Positions 1 to 9,029 of a stretch of 64,000 nt of DNA are shown here, one piece after another. Source of the DNA: S015-6 sp964384945 (GTDB lineage Bacteria; Desulfobacterota; DSWW01). The notes under the pieces are model-generated. The model did not search any database, was not told the DNA's origin, and saw only the letters and a program-made list of their open reading frames with translations. Each line of letters starts with the position of its first letter. Positions within the stretch are counted from its first letter, which is position 1. The DNA is taken from assembly GCA_964384945.1 (NCBI GenBank), contig CAYLMK010000003.1, positions 124,001 through 188,000 on the forward strand. The letters are read 5' to 3'. Made by a program: the position numbers and the translations under genes.

Positions 1-109
1 CCCTATGTTTTTCCCGGAACAAGGCCCCGTCGGGACACTCCGTTCGGCGGCCTTCGCATGCGATTCATCAAGCTGGATGACGTGACGCCCGGGCGCTTTC
101 TATCTGGTC

Positions 110-2464
110 CTAACGGGCGCCTCCGACCTTCCCGTTCGCGACGATGAACCCGGGCTTTAGGGCCAGGATCACCGCGGGCATCACCAGAAGCGCGCTCAGC
201 GCCGAAACGCTCATCCAGACCGCGATCAGGATCGCCATTTCCGCCTGAAAACGCAGCGAGGAGAAGAAATACCAAAGAGTGGTCGTCAGGACGAGCGGCG
301 TTGCGGTCAGCACCACTCCCCTCCCCGCGCCGAGGAGCCCCTCTTCCACGGCCTTTACGATATCCCCGGAACCGGCGAACTCCTCCTTGATGCAGTCCAC
401 CACGTAGATCGCATAGTCCACGCCCAGCCCGATGCCCAGGGCGGTCACAGGCAACGAGTTGATGTTCAGGCTGATGCCGGCGAAATGCATAAAGGTGAAG
501 GTGATTGTATTGGAGAGTAGGAGCGGGATCATGAAGTACAGCCCTGCCGTGCCGTATCGGTACGTAAGACCGCTGGTGACCAGAACGACGAGCAGCGCCA
601 GGGCGGCGCTCTGCAGCTCGATCCTGAAGACGACTTCGTTCACGGCGGCAAGCACACCGACAAGCCCGCCGGCAAGTTCGATGCTTGCGTTCGAGAGAGG
701 ATTCTTCGCGATGAAGTCCTTCATCCTGGCCACGGCCGTCCGGATGGTCGATCCTTTGTGGTCACGGAAATAGAGGGTAATTCCCGCATTCTGGTAGACC
801 ATGTCGGAAAAGCGGTCGAGATCTCCCGGATCGGATCCCGCCAGGAACATATAAAGCAATTCCGCGTTGGATTCGCGATCCCAGCCGATCTCCTCAAATC
901 GGGGGTTGTCCTCATTGAGGACCCGCTTCACGCCGGGAATCAGATCCGCCAGGGAGATGCTTCCCCCCACCTCGTACTGCCTCTCCACGTAGCGTTGAAA
1001 CCGGACCATGCTCTGCAGAACCTCCGGATCCTTGAGCACGTCCGGCTCACGGCCGCGAACCACGACGAACATCCGGTCCGTCCCGAGGAAGGTCCGGTTG
1101 ATCTCATCCACGGCGATATTGTACTCGGAATCCTGCCACAGAAGCGGCGTGCCTGGGTTGGCGTCCCCGATCTCGATCTTGTTTCCGAAGTATCCGCACA
1201 CCAGGATCACAACCAGCGAAACCGATATGACCGCGCCGCGGCCGCCCGGCCGGCTGCAGACTCTTGCCGCCCATCGGAGGAACCCGCTGATCAGAGGGTC
1301 GATACTGAAGGGATGGGCGTACTTGCGGGGTTGCCGCACATAGGAAAGGAGCACGGGCGTCAGGACCACGCCGGTCACCGAGATGCAGGAAACCCAGATG
1401 GCGCCGATGATGGCGGTCTTCTGCAGGAGCGGGATCGGGGCGAGGGCCACCACAAGCACACCTCCCGCATCGGTGATCACCGCGAGGATGCCGGGCTTGA
1501 AGAGCTGCCCCAGCACGGCGCGCGCCGCCGCAGTGGAGCTGTCCATCCCGGAGGCGATCATCAGGTCGAACCGGTTCACCGACTGAACCGAGTGGGAGAC
1601 GACCCGGGCCGTGATCAGGAAGCCGATGACGACTCCAAGCGGGTCGAAGTTCATGCCGAGGAGGCGGGCGATCCCGAGGGCCCAGATGGCGCTGACGACG
1701 GCAGCAAGCATGGGAATGAAGGTGCCGCGGTAACTCCTCATGAAGAATACGAAGAGGAGGAGGCCGAGCGCCCCCAGGCTGGAAACGAAGATCGCCACTG
1801 TCTGCGGGAGCTTTGCGTTGATGATTCCCTGGAGGATCGGTTCCCCGACGACCTTGATCGTGATGCCGTTGCCCTGGTGCCGCTCAACGACCTTGGTCAG
1901 TTCCCGGTACACCGTCGGATAATCCATCTGCCGTTCGATGAAGTCCACGGTAATCAGCGCCGCCTTGAGATCCCTCGAGACGTACGTGCCGTAGACAAGC
2001 CGATTCGACAGCACCGATTCCTTGAGATTCTCGATCGCCTCCGGCGTTTCCGGCAGGTAGGGCCACATGATGGGCTTGGTGTCTACGCCCTCGGTGCCGG
2101 CCCGCACGTTTCTCAGCTTCTTCGACGCCAGGGATATGATCTGAAACTCGTTGACTCCGCTCACCATGAGCAACTCGCGGCCGATGTCCTGGATCTTCGC
2201 AAGCACCTCGCGGCGGAAGATGTCGCCTTCCTCGACCCGGACCGCGATGGACACCAGGTTGGATCCGCCGAAGGAGCCCTTGAAGCCGTTGTGCACCTCC
2301 ATGTAGGGGTGTCGGGAGGGCAGGAGGTCATCGAACACTGTCTTGACCTGTGCTCCCGCGGCGAGGACCAGGAAGACGCCCGTGAGCAGCCCGACAGTAA
2401 TCAGCACCCACGCCCGCCGCTCGATGAAGAACTCCGCCAATCGAAGTACTATCGTTCGTTCCAT
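110..2464 (-). CDS. MMPL/RND-superfamily exporter
   Basis: Inner-membrane transporter of the RND superfamily (MMPL / HAE3-like), 784 residues, expected to move hydrophobic molecules using the proton gradient. One membrane segment near residues 18-36 precedes a periplasmic loop, followed by a block of five segments; the arrangement then repeats, giving the usual 12 in two halves. The second half carries the motif GLGVDYAIY typical of the family. The start at 2464 is chosen because GGAGG lies about 13 nt upstream and the first helix follows at once; upstream in-frame ATGs add a non-conserved Arg-rich stretch. The gene follows the YCF48-like gene by 31 nt, and with the DUF1329 and DUF1302 genes forms a set often found together. 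The substrate is not visible from sequence. Confidence 0.9.
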   Translation of the reverse strand: MERTIVLRLAEFFIERRAWVLITVGLLTGVFLVLAAGAQVKTVFDDLLPSRHPYMEVHNGFKGSFGGSNLVSIAVRVEEGDIFRREVLAKIQDIGRELLMVSGVNEFQIISLASKKLRNVRAGTEGVDTKPIMWPYLPETPEAIENLKESVLSNRLVYGTYVSRDLKAALITVDFIERQMDYPTVYRELTKVVERHQGNGITIKVVGEPILQGIINAKLPQTVAIFVSSLGALGLLLFVFFMRSYRGTFIPMLAAVVSAIWALGIARLLGMNFDPLGVVIGFLITARVVSHSVQSVNRFDLMIASGMDSSTAAARAVLGQLFKPGILAVITDAGGVLVVALAPIPLLQKTAIIGAIWVSCISVTGVVLTPVLLSYVRQPRKYAHPFSIDPLISGFLRWAARVCSRPGGRGAVISVSLVVILVCGYFGNKIEIGDANPGTPLLWQDSEYNIAVDEINRTFLGTDRMFVVVRGREPDVLKDPEVLQSMVRFQRYVERQYEVGGSISLADLIPGVKRVLNEDNPRFEEIGWDRESNAELLYMFLAGSDPGDLDRFSDMVYQNAGITLYFRDHKGSTIRTAVARMKDFIAKNPLSNASIELAGGLVGVLAAVNEVVFRIELQSAALALLVVLVTSGLTYRYGTAGLYFMIPLLLSNTITFTFMHFAGISLNINSLPVTALGIGLGVDYAIYVVDCIKEEFAGSGDIVKAVEEGLLGAGRGVVLTATPLVLTTTLWYFFSSLRFQAEMAILIAVWMSVSALSALLVMPAVILALKPGFIVANGKVGGAR

Positions 2465-2495
2465 TCTCCCGGACTTCCTCCAGCCCATGTCTGAA

Positions 2496-3488
2496 TTAGA
2501 AAATGTAGCGCCACTCTCCCTTCTCGAGCACTCCCTGCGACCCTCCGACAATGTAGAGCTTTGCATCCAAGGCGGCGATCGAGGTATGCCACAGGAGTTC
2601 CTTGTCCGAGAGACGTTTCGACCGCCACTTTCCGTCTTCCCGATCCCCCAGTACCACGGTTCCCAGGTTGCCCACGGCGACCCAGCGCTCCGAGGCCGCA
2701 TCCCATGCCACCTCCCAAAGGTGCTCTGTGGTGGGTTTCTCCGCGAGCAACGTCCAGGTGTCGCCGGCATCCGAGGTAGTCAGAATGACGCCTTCCAACC
2801 CTACCGCAACCCCGCGGGCCGGGTCCCTGAAGGACACTCCCATCAGGCTCGACTCGACGAGCGGCTCCGTCTCCCGCCAGGTTGTGCCCCCGTCCGTGGT
2901 CCGCATCATTCGCCCGAACTCCCCGACAACCCAGCCGTTCTGTTCATCGGCAAAGGCAATCCCGTTCCACGCCTCGTCCCTCTCCGGGGTCAGCCGCCGC
3001 CAGGTCGCACCGTAATCCTCCGTCCCAAGGACGGCGCCCATTAGCCCCACTGTCCAGGCTTTTCCGCCAGGGCCGGCGATCACCCGCACAAGCTTGTTGG
3101 CCACCTCCGAACGGGGCGCTTCCATCCGCTGCCAGGTAATGCCTCCGTCCCGCGTCGTGATGACCACCCCTTCGTTCCCGACGGCAACGGCTCGGGACTC
3201 ATCCCACGCAGCGATATCCTGCAGGTGCTCTCGAACCCCGGTCTCTTGCAAAACCCAGCTCGCACCCGCGTCATCGCTGCGGACAACCTTTCCGTTGGTT
3301 CCCGCCATCCAAACCACCTTCTGCCCGACGGTTGCGACTCCGTACAGGTTGTCCCGCGGTTCGACGGTCGATGCCACGAATTTGCTCGACTCGAAGCTTG
3401 CGGGGAGGAGGTTCTCCGCCCTTCTGGCAACCATCACCAGGAAGAGACTCACCGCGAGGAACACCAGCCAGTTCAAGCCCTTTTTCAT
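2496..3488 (-). CDS. YCF48-like beta-propeller protein
   Basis: Exported or membrane-anchored protein of 330 residues. An N-terminal hydrophobic segment (about 4-21) is followed by at least five BNR/YCF48-type repeats, recognisable by units such as TTDGGTTW, TRDGGITW, SDDAGASW, TEDYGATW and TSDAGDTW. YCF48/HCF136 proteins assist photosystem II assembly in phototrophs; in non-phototrophs, copies beside MMPL/RND exporters are common and their job is unknown. No photosynthesis gene is seen here, so an accessory role for the neighbouring exporter is the better inference. The start at 3488 is the methionine directly before the signal anchor, with GAGGGCGA upstream; a further upstream ATG adds a non-signal leader. 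Confidence 0.85.
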   Translation of the reverse strand: MKKGLNWLVFLAVSLFLVMVARRAENLLPASFESSKFVASTVEPRDNLYGVATVGQKVVWMAGTNGKVVRSDDAGASWVLQETGVREHLQDIAAWDESRAVAVGNEGVVITTRDGGITWQRMEAPRSEVANKLVRVIAGPGGKAWTVGLMGAVLGTEDYGATWRRLTPERDEAWNGIAFADEQNGWVVGEFGRMMRTTDGGTTWRETEPLVESSLMGVSFRDPARGVAVGLEGVILTTSDAGDTWTLLAEKPTTEHLWEVAWDAASERWVAVGNLGTVVLGDREDGKWRSKRLSDKELLWHTSIAALDAKLYIVGGSQGVLEKGEWRYIF

Positions 3489-3673
3489 CTTCGCCCTCGC
3501 TTCCGTTTCTCCCGTTTCTGTCGGCTCCCGGGCGGACGTTTCCATTCTCCCCCAACCGCAAATCCCGGGAGGGAGAGTCGATTCCATCCATGCCCCTTGC
3601 GCGGAGGGGTTTCACAAGAGGCATGGATGGCCGACGATTGCAAACGATCTCAATTACCAGTCCGGAGGAAAGA

Positions 3674-4984
3674 CTACCATTCGGCCTCAGGGAACTTCGG
3701 TTGCTGATACTTACCCTGGGCGATGGCCTCCATGACGCTCAGGTTGGCGTCGTCCGCACCCATCCCCGGGGGATTCCGGCGGCTGTCAGGCCCCTGCAGG
3801 AACACCGTTGCATGCATTCTCTTCAGGTCGACCGCCCAGCCCGAGGTTTCCTCAAGCCCCCAGCTGTTCACCGCATCGTTTCCTTTGAACGGCCTGTTGG
3901 CGTTCATCATGAGCTTGGTCAGCTCGCCCCGCTTGTCGTAAGCCTCCGAGAAATACGGCACCCACGTCTCGGTATCGACATAGATGATTCTCTTGCTGTA
4001 TACGTGTTCTTCCGGCATCGTGGCCTCGACCACGTACACCTCCCTGGGCTCCCATTCGTACCGCGGGTTCCAGAAGGGCTTGTTCTTGTAGTCGATCACC
4101 GGGTAGGGGTTCCCCGCGGCCGGCTGCCAAGCCATGGGGCTGTGTGTCACGGCCAGCATCCACCGCTTTCCGAGGAGCTTGTAGTTCTTGAACCAGGTGG
4201 GATAGGCAGAGAAGATCGAGATTTCGTCGTTGAGCTGATCCGTGCCGCCGATGGGATCGCTCCACGCGCCTCCGGACACGCGCCGCGTCCTGCGTACGCT
4301 TCGCAGGTAGGCCCACCCGTCATCGAACTTGCCGCCCCAGTAACGGATGCGGAAGGTTCCGATCCCTCGGATGTCGTAAGGCTCCCGTGCCAGAAGGATC
4401 TGCTGGTAGTAGATTTTGTCGTTCGTCACCGGCGGGCCCTCGAGAAAGCCGGCGAACCACGCCTTCAGAAACGCCCATGTCATGCTGCGTTCGATGCCGC
4501 TGTTCCCGTCGATCATGAGGTACGCGAAGGTCGGGATGTACTGGAAGTTCGGGCGGGGGAAGCCGGCATGCAGGTAAAGGTTCCACATCACCTTGATACC
4601 GGCATGGGGATCGTTCGGATCGATCTCCGGGAAGGCCAACCCGGCCTGGTAGCCCGTAAGGTCTCCGGTCTGCGGATCGAACTTCACACTGGCGGCATAC
4701 TTCTTCGTTGCCTCGATCCATCGCGGGTCGATCTTGGCCGCCTCCGATTTGCGCAAAGGCATCTCCATGCCCCAGTTCCGGATCCACCATTCCAACTTTT
4801 CGGGAAGCAGGCTCTTGATCGTCTTCCCCTCGAACGTCTTGGCCAGCACCTGGTCGATATTCTCCTTGTTGATCACGAAGCCCGCCGGCACTTCCTCGGC
4901 CGAGGCTGCCGGAGGGGTTCCCACCAGAACGAGGCCCGTGCACAGAAGCACTGCCCACACCAGCCATGAGATTTTTCTGATCAT
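3674..4984 (-). CDS. DUF1329 family periplasmic/outer-membrane-associated protein, copy 1
   Basis: Protein of 436 residues with a clear signal peptide (hydrophobic core about 6-21, likely cut after PPAASA). The rest matches the DUF1329 type: an early block with GYQAGLAFPEIDPNDP, many Trp/Tyr residues and a C-terminal part with HATVF. DUF1329 resembles LolA/LolB-like folds that bind lipophilic ligands, and its genes usually sit beside DUF1302 barrels, as here. Inference: it shuttles a hydrophobic substrate or lipoprotein between the barrel and the inner-membrane MMPL pump. A second, divergent copy lies at 24285-25592, sharing the FPEVDPQDP-type block. Confidence 0.88.
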   Translation of the reverse strand: MIRKISWLVWAVLLCTGLVLVGTPPAASAEEVPAGFVINKENIDQVLAKTFEGKTIKSLLPEKLEWWIRNWGMEMPLRKSEAAKIDPRWIEATKKYAASVKFDPQTGDLTGYQAGLAFPEIDPNDPHAGIKVMWNLYLHAGFPRPNFQYIPTFAYLMIDGNSGIERSMTWAFLKAWFAGFLEGPPVTNDKIYYQQILLAREPYDIRGIGTFRIRYWGGKFDDGWAYLRSVRRTRRVSGGAWSDPIGGTDQLNDEISIFSAYPTWFKNYKLLGKRWMLAVTHSPMAWQPAAGNPYPVIDYKNKPFWNPRYEWEPREVYVVEATMPEEHVYSKRIIYVDTETWVPYFSEAYDKRGELTKLMMNANRPFKGNDAVNSWGLEETSGWAVDLKRMHATVFLQGPDSRRNPPGMGADDANLSVMEAIAQGKYQQPKFPEAEW

Positions 4985-5106
4985 CTTTCCTCACTCCTTA
5001 TGTTGGGCTCGATGAGCCTGGCTTGTTTTCGGACCGCGACCCGTTCGCCCTTTCCTTGCGCACTCGGTCGCACGTCGGCCGCGGCCCGGTGCTTTCCCAT
5101 GACAAT

Positions 5107-6624
5107 CTAGAACTGGTACATGAGACGGAAGTAGAGCTGATCGTTGTCGTCGAAATAATGGAGGGTGCGGGCGTCGTCCTCGATCTCGCCCGGGCTCTTC
5201 CCGGAGTTGTTGTAGAACAGGTCGTACTCGACCTTCAGCCGCAGGTGGTCTCCGTAAACGAACGACACGGACGGGATAATGAATCCGCTGCCGTCGATCG
5301 GGCTGGTGCCCCATGCAAGCTGCGGGTTGATGCGGTCGAGCAGGTAGTTCCACCCGAGGATGGCCGTGATGTAGCTTGTGTGCTCCTTCAAGGGCGCGCC
5401 GAACCCGGCCAACTGGACCAGATCATCCGCCTCCGTGAAGTCCATGACCCAGGTGTCGAAGACCTGAACGCTGAAGAAGCCGGGCCGCTCCGCCTTGAAG
5501 AGCCACTTCACGAAGTCCACGTTCTTGTCGAAGTTCACCATGTAGCGGAGGGCGTCCTTCTCCTTGATCCCGGCAAAGCCCGGGAGCGCGCCGCCCAGGA
5601 AATCCTGGCCCACGTTGAAGGGCTTGCTCCAGGTGTAGCTAACCTCGGTGCGCAGGACGATGTCGATCCAGGGGACATAGACGTTCGTGGTAAAGCCGAC
5701 CAGGTCGATCATCGGGTAGATGAACTCGCCCACAGCGCCTTTGACCGTCGTCGACTCCCAGGGGGCAAAGACCGAGTTGACAACAGGGTCCTCATTGAAG
5801 GTGTGAAGGTAGTTGAGCGTGTACTCCACGCTCCCGAGGGTTCCGAACCAGCGCGCGCCGAAACTCGGATCGTTCTGGTCTCCCTCCTCGTGGTCCAGGT
5901 TGTAAGGAAGAAGATCAAAAAAATTCGTGCCCTTGCCGGGCTTGGAGGCCCAGCGGCCGCCGTAGAGGTCGTACCGGTTGCCGATCCAGTTGTCCTTGTC
6001 CACCCCAGGCCGCACGAGCACCTGCAGATTTCCCTTCAGCTCCGGGACCTGGAACATCATGTTTGCCATGATGAGGGGAATTCGCAGGTATTCGTTCTCC
6101 GCCTCGAGAAAGGAGCGCCACGTGTAGTCGAAGCCGTGCACGAGGTCGATCCCCCGGAAGAAATCCGTATCCCCCCAGACCACCTGCTGCCGCCCGAGGC
6201 GAAGGAGAAATCGCTTCCCGAGCTGAAAATCCCCGTAGAACTCGCGAAAATCCCACCGGGAGTATTCCTCCCAGAGGTCCGCGCTGGTGATGTCGTCGAG
6301 CTGGCTCAAATAGGATGTCATGTACTCCACGCTCAGCTCGAAGATTGTCGTGAGCCGCAACCAGGAGAACGGGGTATAGTTCATGTCCGTATAGAGCGTG
6401 CTGCGCACCATGGACAGTTCCCCGCTGTTGTCTTCGGGCACCTCCTCCGGGTCTCCCGTGTTCACGGAAAACCGCTGGGCGAGGTACCCATGAAGCGTGA
6501 AATTCTCCTTGACGTAGTCCTCGACGGCCGTGACATACGCAAGGGCTTGGGTTGCGGAACCGGCGAGGAACGCGAGGACCCCGACCAGTACCAGAGCCGA
6601 CATCGACTTCCGGATGTTTTCCAT
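5107..6624 (-). CDS. DUF1302 family outer-membrane beta-barrel, copy 1
   Basis: Predicted outer-membrane protein of 505 residues. A signal peptide (hydrophobic core about 9-25, ending ATQALA) is followed by alternating aromatic/polar beta-strands and a C-terminal strand ending in Phe (RLMYQF), the usual barrel-assembly signal. Family features include the block RLGRQQVVWGDTDFFR, which recurs as RVGRQNLSWGETDVFR in the second copy at 25688-27322. The start at 6624 has GAGGGGGAAG just upstream. DUF1302 barrels are known beside DUF1329 and MMPL genes in degraders of hydrophobic compounds; uptake of such a compound is inferred, not shown. Confidence 0.88.
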   Translation of the reverse strand: MENIRKSMSALVLVGVLAFLAGSATQALAYVTAVEDYVKENFTLHGYLAQRFSVNTGDPEEVPEDNSGELSMVRSTLYTDMNYTPFSWLRLTTIFELSVEYMTSYLSQLDDITSADLWEEYSRWDFREFYGDFQLGKRFLLRLGRQQVVWGDTDFFRGIDLVHGFDYTWRSFLEAENEYLRIPLIMANMMFQVPELKGNLQVLVRPGVDKDNWIGNRYDLYGGRWASKPGKGTNFFDLLPYNLDHEEGDQNDPSFGARWFGTLGSVEYTLNYLHTFNEDPVVNSVFAPWESTTVKGAVGEFIYPMIDLVGFTTNVYVPWIDIVLRTEVSYTWSKPFNVGQDFLGGALPGFAGIKEKDALRYMVNFDKNVDFVKWLFKAERPGFFSVQVFDTWVMDFTEADDLVQLAGFGAPLKEHTSYITAILGWNYLLDRINPQLAWGTSPIDGSGFIIPSVSFVYGDHLRLKVEYDLFYNNSGKSPGEIEDDARTLHYFDDNDQLYFRLMYQF

Positions 6625-6720
6625 AGCCTTCCCCCTCTTGTTTAAGTGGCACGGTTGAGAAAACCGACTCGCCCCCGGCCCCATCCGCGGGCGAAACCAT
6701 CCCTACCCCTACGTGGCCTC

Positions 6721-7911
6721 TCAGAGGTTCCTGGGGACCCCATCCTGCTCGAGCTTCAGCTCCATCATGGCGTGATGCTGATTCCGGGCACAGGACTCGG
6801 CCATCCTGCGAACCACGAAATCCTCCGTCGCCTCCAGGACCTGGAAGTGCGCACCGCCTGCAGCCGCCATGACGTCGTTTTCCTGAACCGTATGCTCCAC
6901 CCAGTCGCTGTGCAGAGGCGGCACGGATTGGCGGATCTTGGCTTTGCCCGCGAGCACGGTCCAGAGCTCCTGGTCCGTGTGAAGCTGCCTGTAGCCGGCC
7001 GGAAAGCGGCAGTCCGTCACCGCGGCCGTCTGCTCGGCGACCAGCGGATTCACGAAACACCTGCGGACCCCTTTGCCCCACTCGATGAAGTCGGAGGGCG
7101 CGCGGTCCGGCGAGCTCACAACAACCTTCTTGGTCCCTTCCGCGTAATCGAGGGCCCGCATCTGTTCCCTGCGCTTCCAGCCGTTTCGCAGCCAGGTGGG
7201 CAGATCGCGTTGCCGGTCTTTGTGCACTTGAAGAAGCTCCCGGCACGCCTTCACCTGGATGCGGTCACGGATGTCCGAAAACGGCAGGGCCTGTCCTCCG
7301 GGGACAGGATCGACCAGCCCCAGCGTCTGGAGCCGCAGCATGCCTCCCACATCGTAAAAGACCTTGCCCGTTGCACCGCCTTCGTTCACCAGGAAGATGT
7401 GGGCATGACCGAACTTGCCGCCCTCCTCGCTGCTGTGGGTGATGAAGTTGGCCCCGGCGGGCGCGGCCACCACGTCGCCGCAACGGACGGTCCGGGTCAC
7501 CGACGAGTTGTCGGGCGCGATCAGCTCCGTCTCCACCTCCCCGCCGATCACGTACTGCACCTCGCGGTGCCCGAACTGCCAGTCCACCTTGCCGGGAAAT
7601 AGCTCCGCGCCGAGTTCCAGGCCGTGTTCCGTAATGAAAACGCAAAAGAACACCTCGATGCCGAAGGCCGGAATCGGGAAGAAGTAATACTGCGAATGAT
7701 CCAGGCGCTTAAGCGAGGGATGCGGGCTCCGGGCGATGAAGGGATCCAGTTGCCGCAGAACCGCAAGCGTTGCCAGGTCGATCCCGTCCCTGGCCAGGCC
7801 CTCACGGATCTCCCGTACACGGGCCGGGGTGAGATCGTCGCCCTGGCAGTGCCGGAGCGCCCAATCGAAGGTCTTCCCCTCCAGCAGGAGCTTCTCCAGT
7901 TTTGAGCCCAT
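6721..7911 (-). CDS. Cupin-domain protein, probable bicupin
   Basis: Cytosolic protein of 396 residues with no signal peptide. Two regions look like cupin barrels. The first, near residues 125-190, has GHREVQYVIGGEVE, a CGDVVAAPAG turn and a later HAH. The second, near 300-375, has LHTDQELWTVLAGKA and NDVMAAAGGAHF. Cupins bind metals through His/Glu; members of this type include dioxygenases, isomerases and binding proteins, so the reaction cannot be named. It starts 25 nt after the amidohydrolase stop and is probably co-transcribed with it. The AAGGAG stretch abuts the chosen ATG, so the useful ribosome site is probably AGAGGAAAGG a little further upstream. Confidence 0.72.
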   Translation of the reverse strand: MGSKLEKLLLEGKTFDWALRHCQGDDLTPARVREIREGLARDGIDLATLAVLRQLDPFIARSPHPSLKRLDHSQYYFFPIPAFGIEVFFCVFITEHGLELGAELFPGKVDWQFGHREVQYVIGGEVETELIAPDNSSVTRTVRCGDVVAAPAGANFITHSSEEGGKFGHAHIFLVNEGGATGKVFYDVGGMLRLQTLGLVDPVPGGQALPFSDIRDRIQVKACRELLQVHKDRQRDLPTWLRNGWKRREQMRALDYAEGTKKVVVSSPDRAPSDFIEWGKGVRRCFVNPLVAEQTAAVTDCRFPAGYRQLHTDQELWTVLAGKAKIRQSVPPLHSDWVEHTVQENDVMAAAGGAHFQVLEATEDFVVRRMAESCARNQHHAMMELKLEQDGVPRNL

Positions 7912-7936
7912 CTCCTTCCGATCCTTTCCTCTCTCG

Positions 7937-8959
7937 TTATTCGGGAATCTTCAGGATCCGCTGTGCGTTCCGGTACCCGTACAGTTCCGCCTCTTCCTGG
8001 CTGAAGACGATCCCGTGCTCCTTGCCGATGTCGACAAGGTTGGTCAGGATGTGCACGAACTTTTGGGACTCCAGCCGGTCGTCCGGAAGGGTGAACCCCG
8101 GCAGGTCGGTGCCGAACATCACCCGATGGGCGCCCACGATATCGAATTCGATGCGAAGCATCTGGAGCAGCTTGGGGATATCCAGGGTCAGGCCGGAGAC
8201 CTTCTCGTTCCATGCGGCCGTGTCCAGATAGATGTTGAATTTGCTCCGCGCAATCCCCATGCAGTCTTCCCACCAGGCCGTGCTGGCAAAGGTCTGGATG
8301 CCCGAATGGGCGATGATGATCGTCAGATCCGGGAAGTCCAGGGCCACCTTTTCGATGTACTTCGGGTGACAGGGCATGCTCTCGGTCATGGCCGAGAAGG
8401 TGTAGCCGCTGTGAATCAGCACGGGAATACCGAGCTCGACGCACTTCCAGTAGAGGGGATAGCATCTTGCATCGTCCGCGGTGAACCCGCACGGAGGATA
8501 GAGTTTCAGGCCGATGGCGCCGTACTGGGTGACCGCCTTCTCGAGAATCCGCACGCAGTCCCGCCGCCTCGGATCCACGCCCGCGAAGGAATAGACCCTG
8601 CCGGGGTACTTCTTCGCCATCTCGCAGGAGTAACGGTTGATGTCGTCCTGGGAGTACCCATGGTCCTCGCGCCATCCGGGGTAGTGCTGGTCGTAGTAGC
8701 GGATGAATCCCCAGTCGAGGGGCAGGATGACGGAGGTGTTGATCCCGCAGTAGTCCTGGTCCGCGATGATCCGCGAGCCGTCCGGGTCCAGGGGAAGGAA
8801 ATTCTCCGAGCCGATGGCGCCGCTCTTCAGGACCTCCCAGGGATCCTTCGGAGGAAACTGAAGGAACTTCGCTCCCACGTCGGCAATCCCCCACTGAAAG
8901 CCGGGCGGGAAGAATTTCATGTCCTTCCACCAGTGGGTATGCATGTCGATCACTTTCAT
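7937..8959 (-). CDS. Amidohydrolase-2 family metal-dependent hydrolase
   Basis: TIM-barrel hydrolase of 340 residues, ACMSD-like amidohydrolase family. The metal-binding HxH is present at the start (DMHTHWW, His7 and His9), followed by IHSGY, IIAHSG and a late GTDLPG aspartate. ACMSD relatives act as decarboxylases or as hydrolases of ring-cleavage products, which fits a ring-degrading pathway, but the substrate is unknown. It lies between the OYE-type reductase and the cupin gene in one leftward run. Unlike the paralogue at 61852-62814, all expected metal ligands appear intact. Confidence 0.85.
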   Translation of the reverse strand: MKVIDMHTHWWKDMKFFPPGFQWGIADVGAKFLQFPPKDPWEVLKSGAIGSENFLPLDPDGSRIIADQDYCGINTSVILPLDWGFIRYYDQHYPGWREDHGYSQDDINRYSCEMAKKYPGRVYSFAGVDPRRRDCVRILEKAVTQYGAIGLKLYPPCGFTADDARCYPLYWKCVELGIPVLIHSGYTFSAMTESMPCHPKYIEKVALDFPDLTIIIAHSGIQTFASTAWWEDCMGIARSKFNIYLDTAAWNEKVSGLTLDIPKLLQMLRIEFDIVGAHRVMFGTDLPGFTLPDDRLESQKFVHILTNLVDIGKEHGIVFSQEEAELYGYRNAQRILKIPE

Positions 8960-9029
8960 GGCTTTCTCCTTATGGCTCCGGCGCCTTTGCGGCGCACAGG
9001 TTAAGCGGTGACGTCTTGCAGGGGAGTCC

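Noticed and set aside
758..2494. Plus-strand open frame across the MMPL gene
   Set aside because: Low-complexity Asp/His/Arg-rich product, no start signals; the minus strand encodes membrane segments of the exporter.
2496..3488. YCF48-like protein as evidence for phototrophy
   Set aside because: Such proteins are common next to MMPL exporters in non-phototrophs and no photosystem gene is present.
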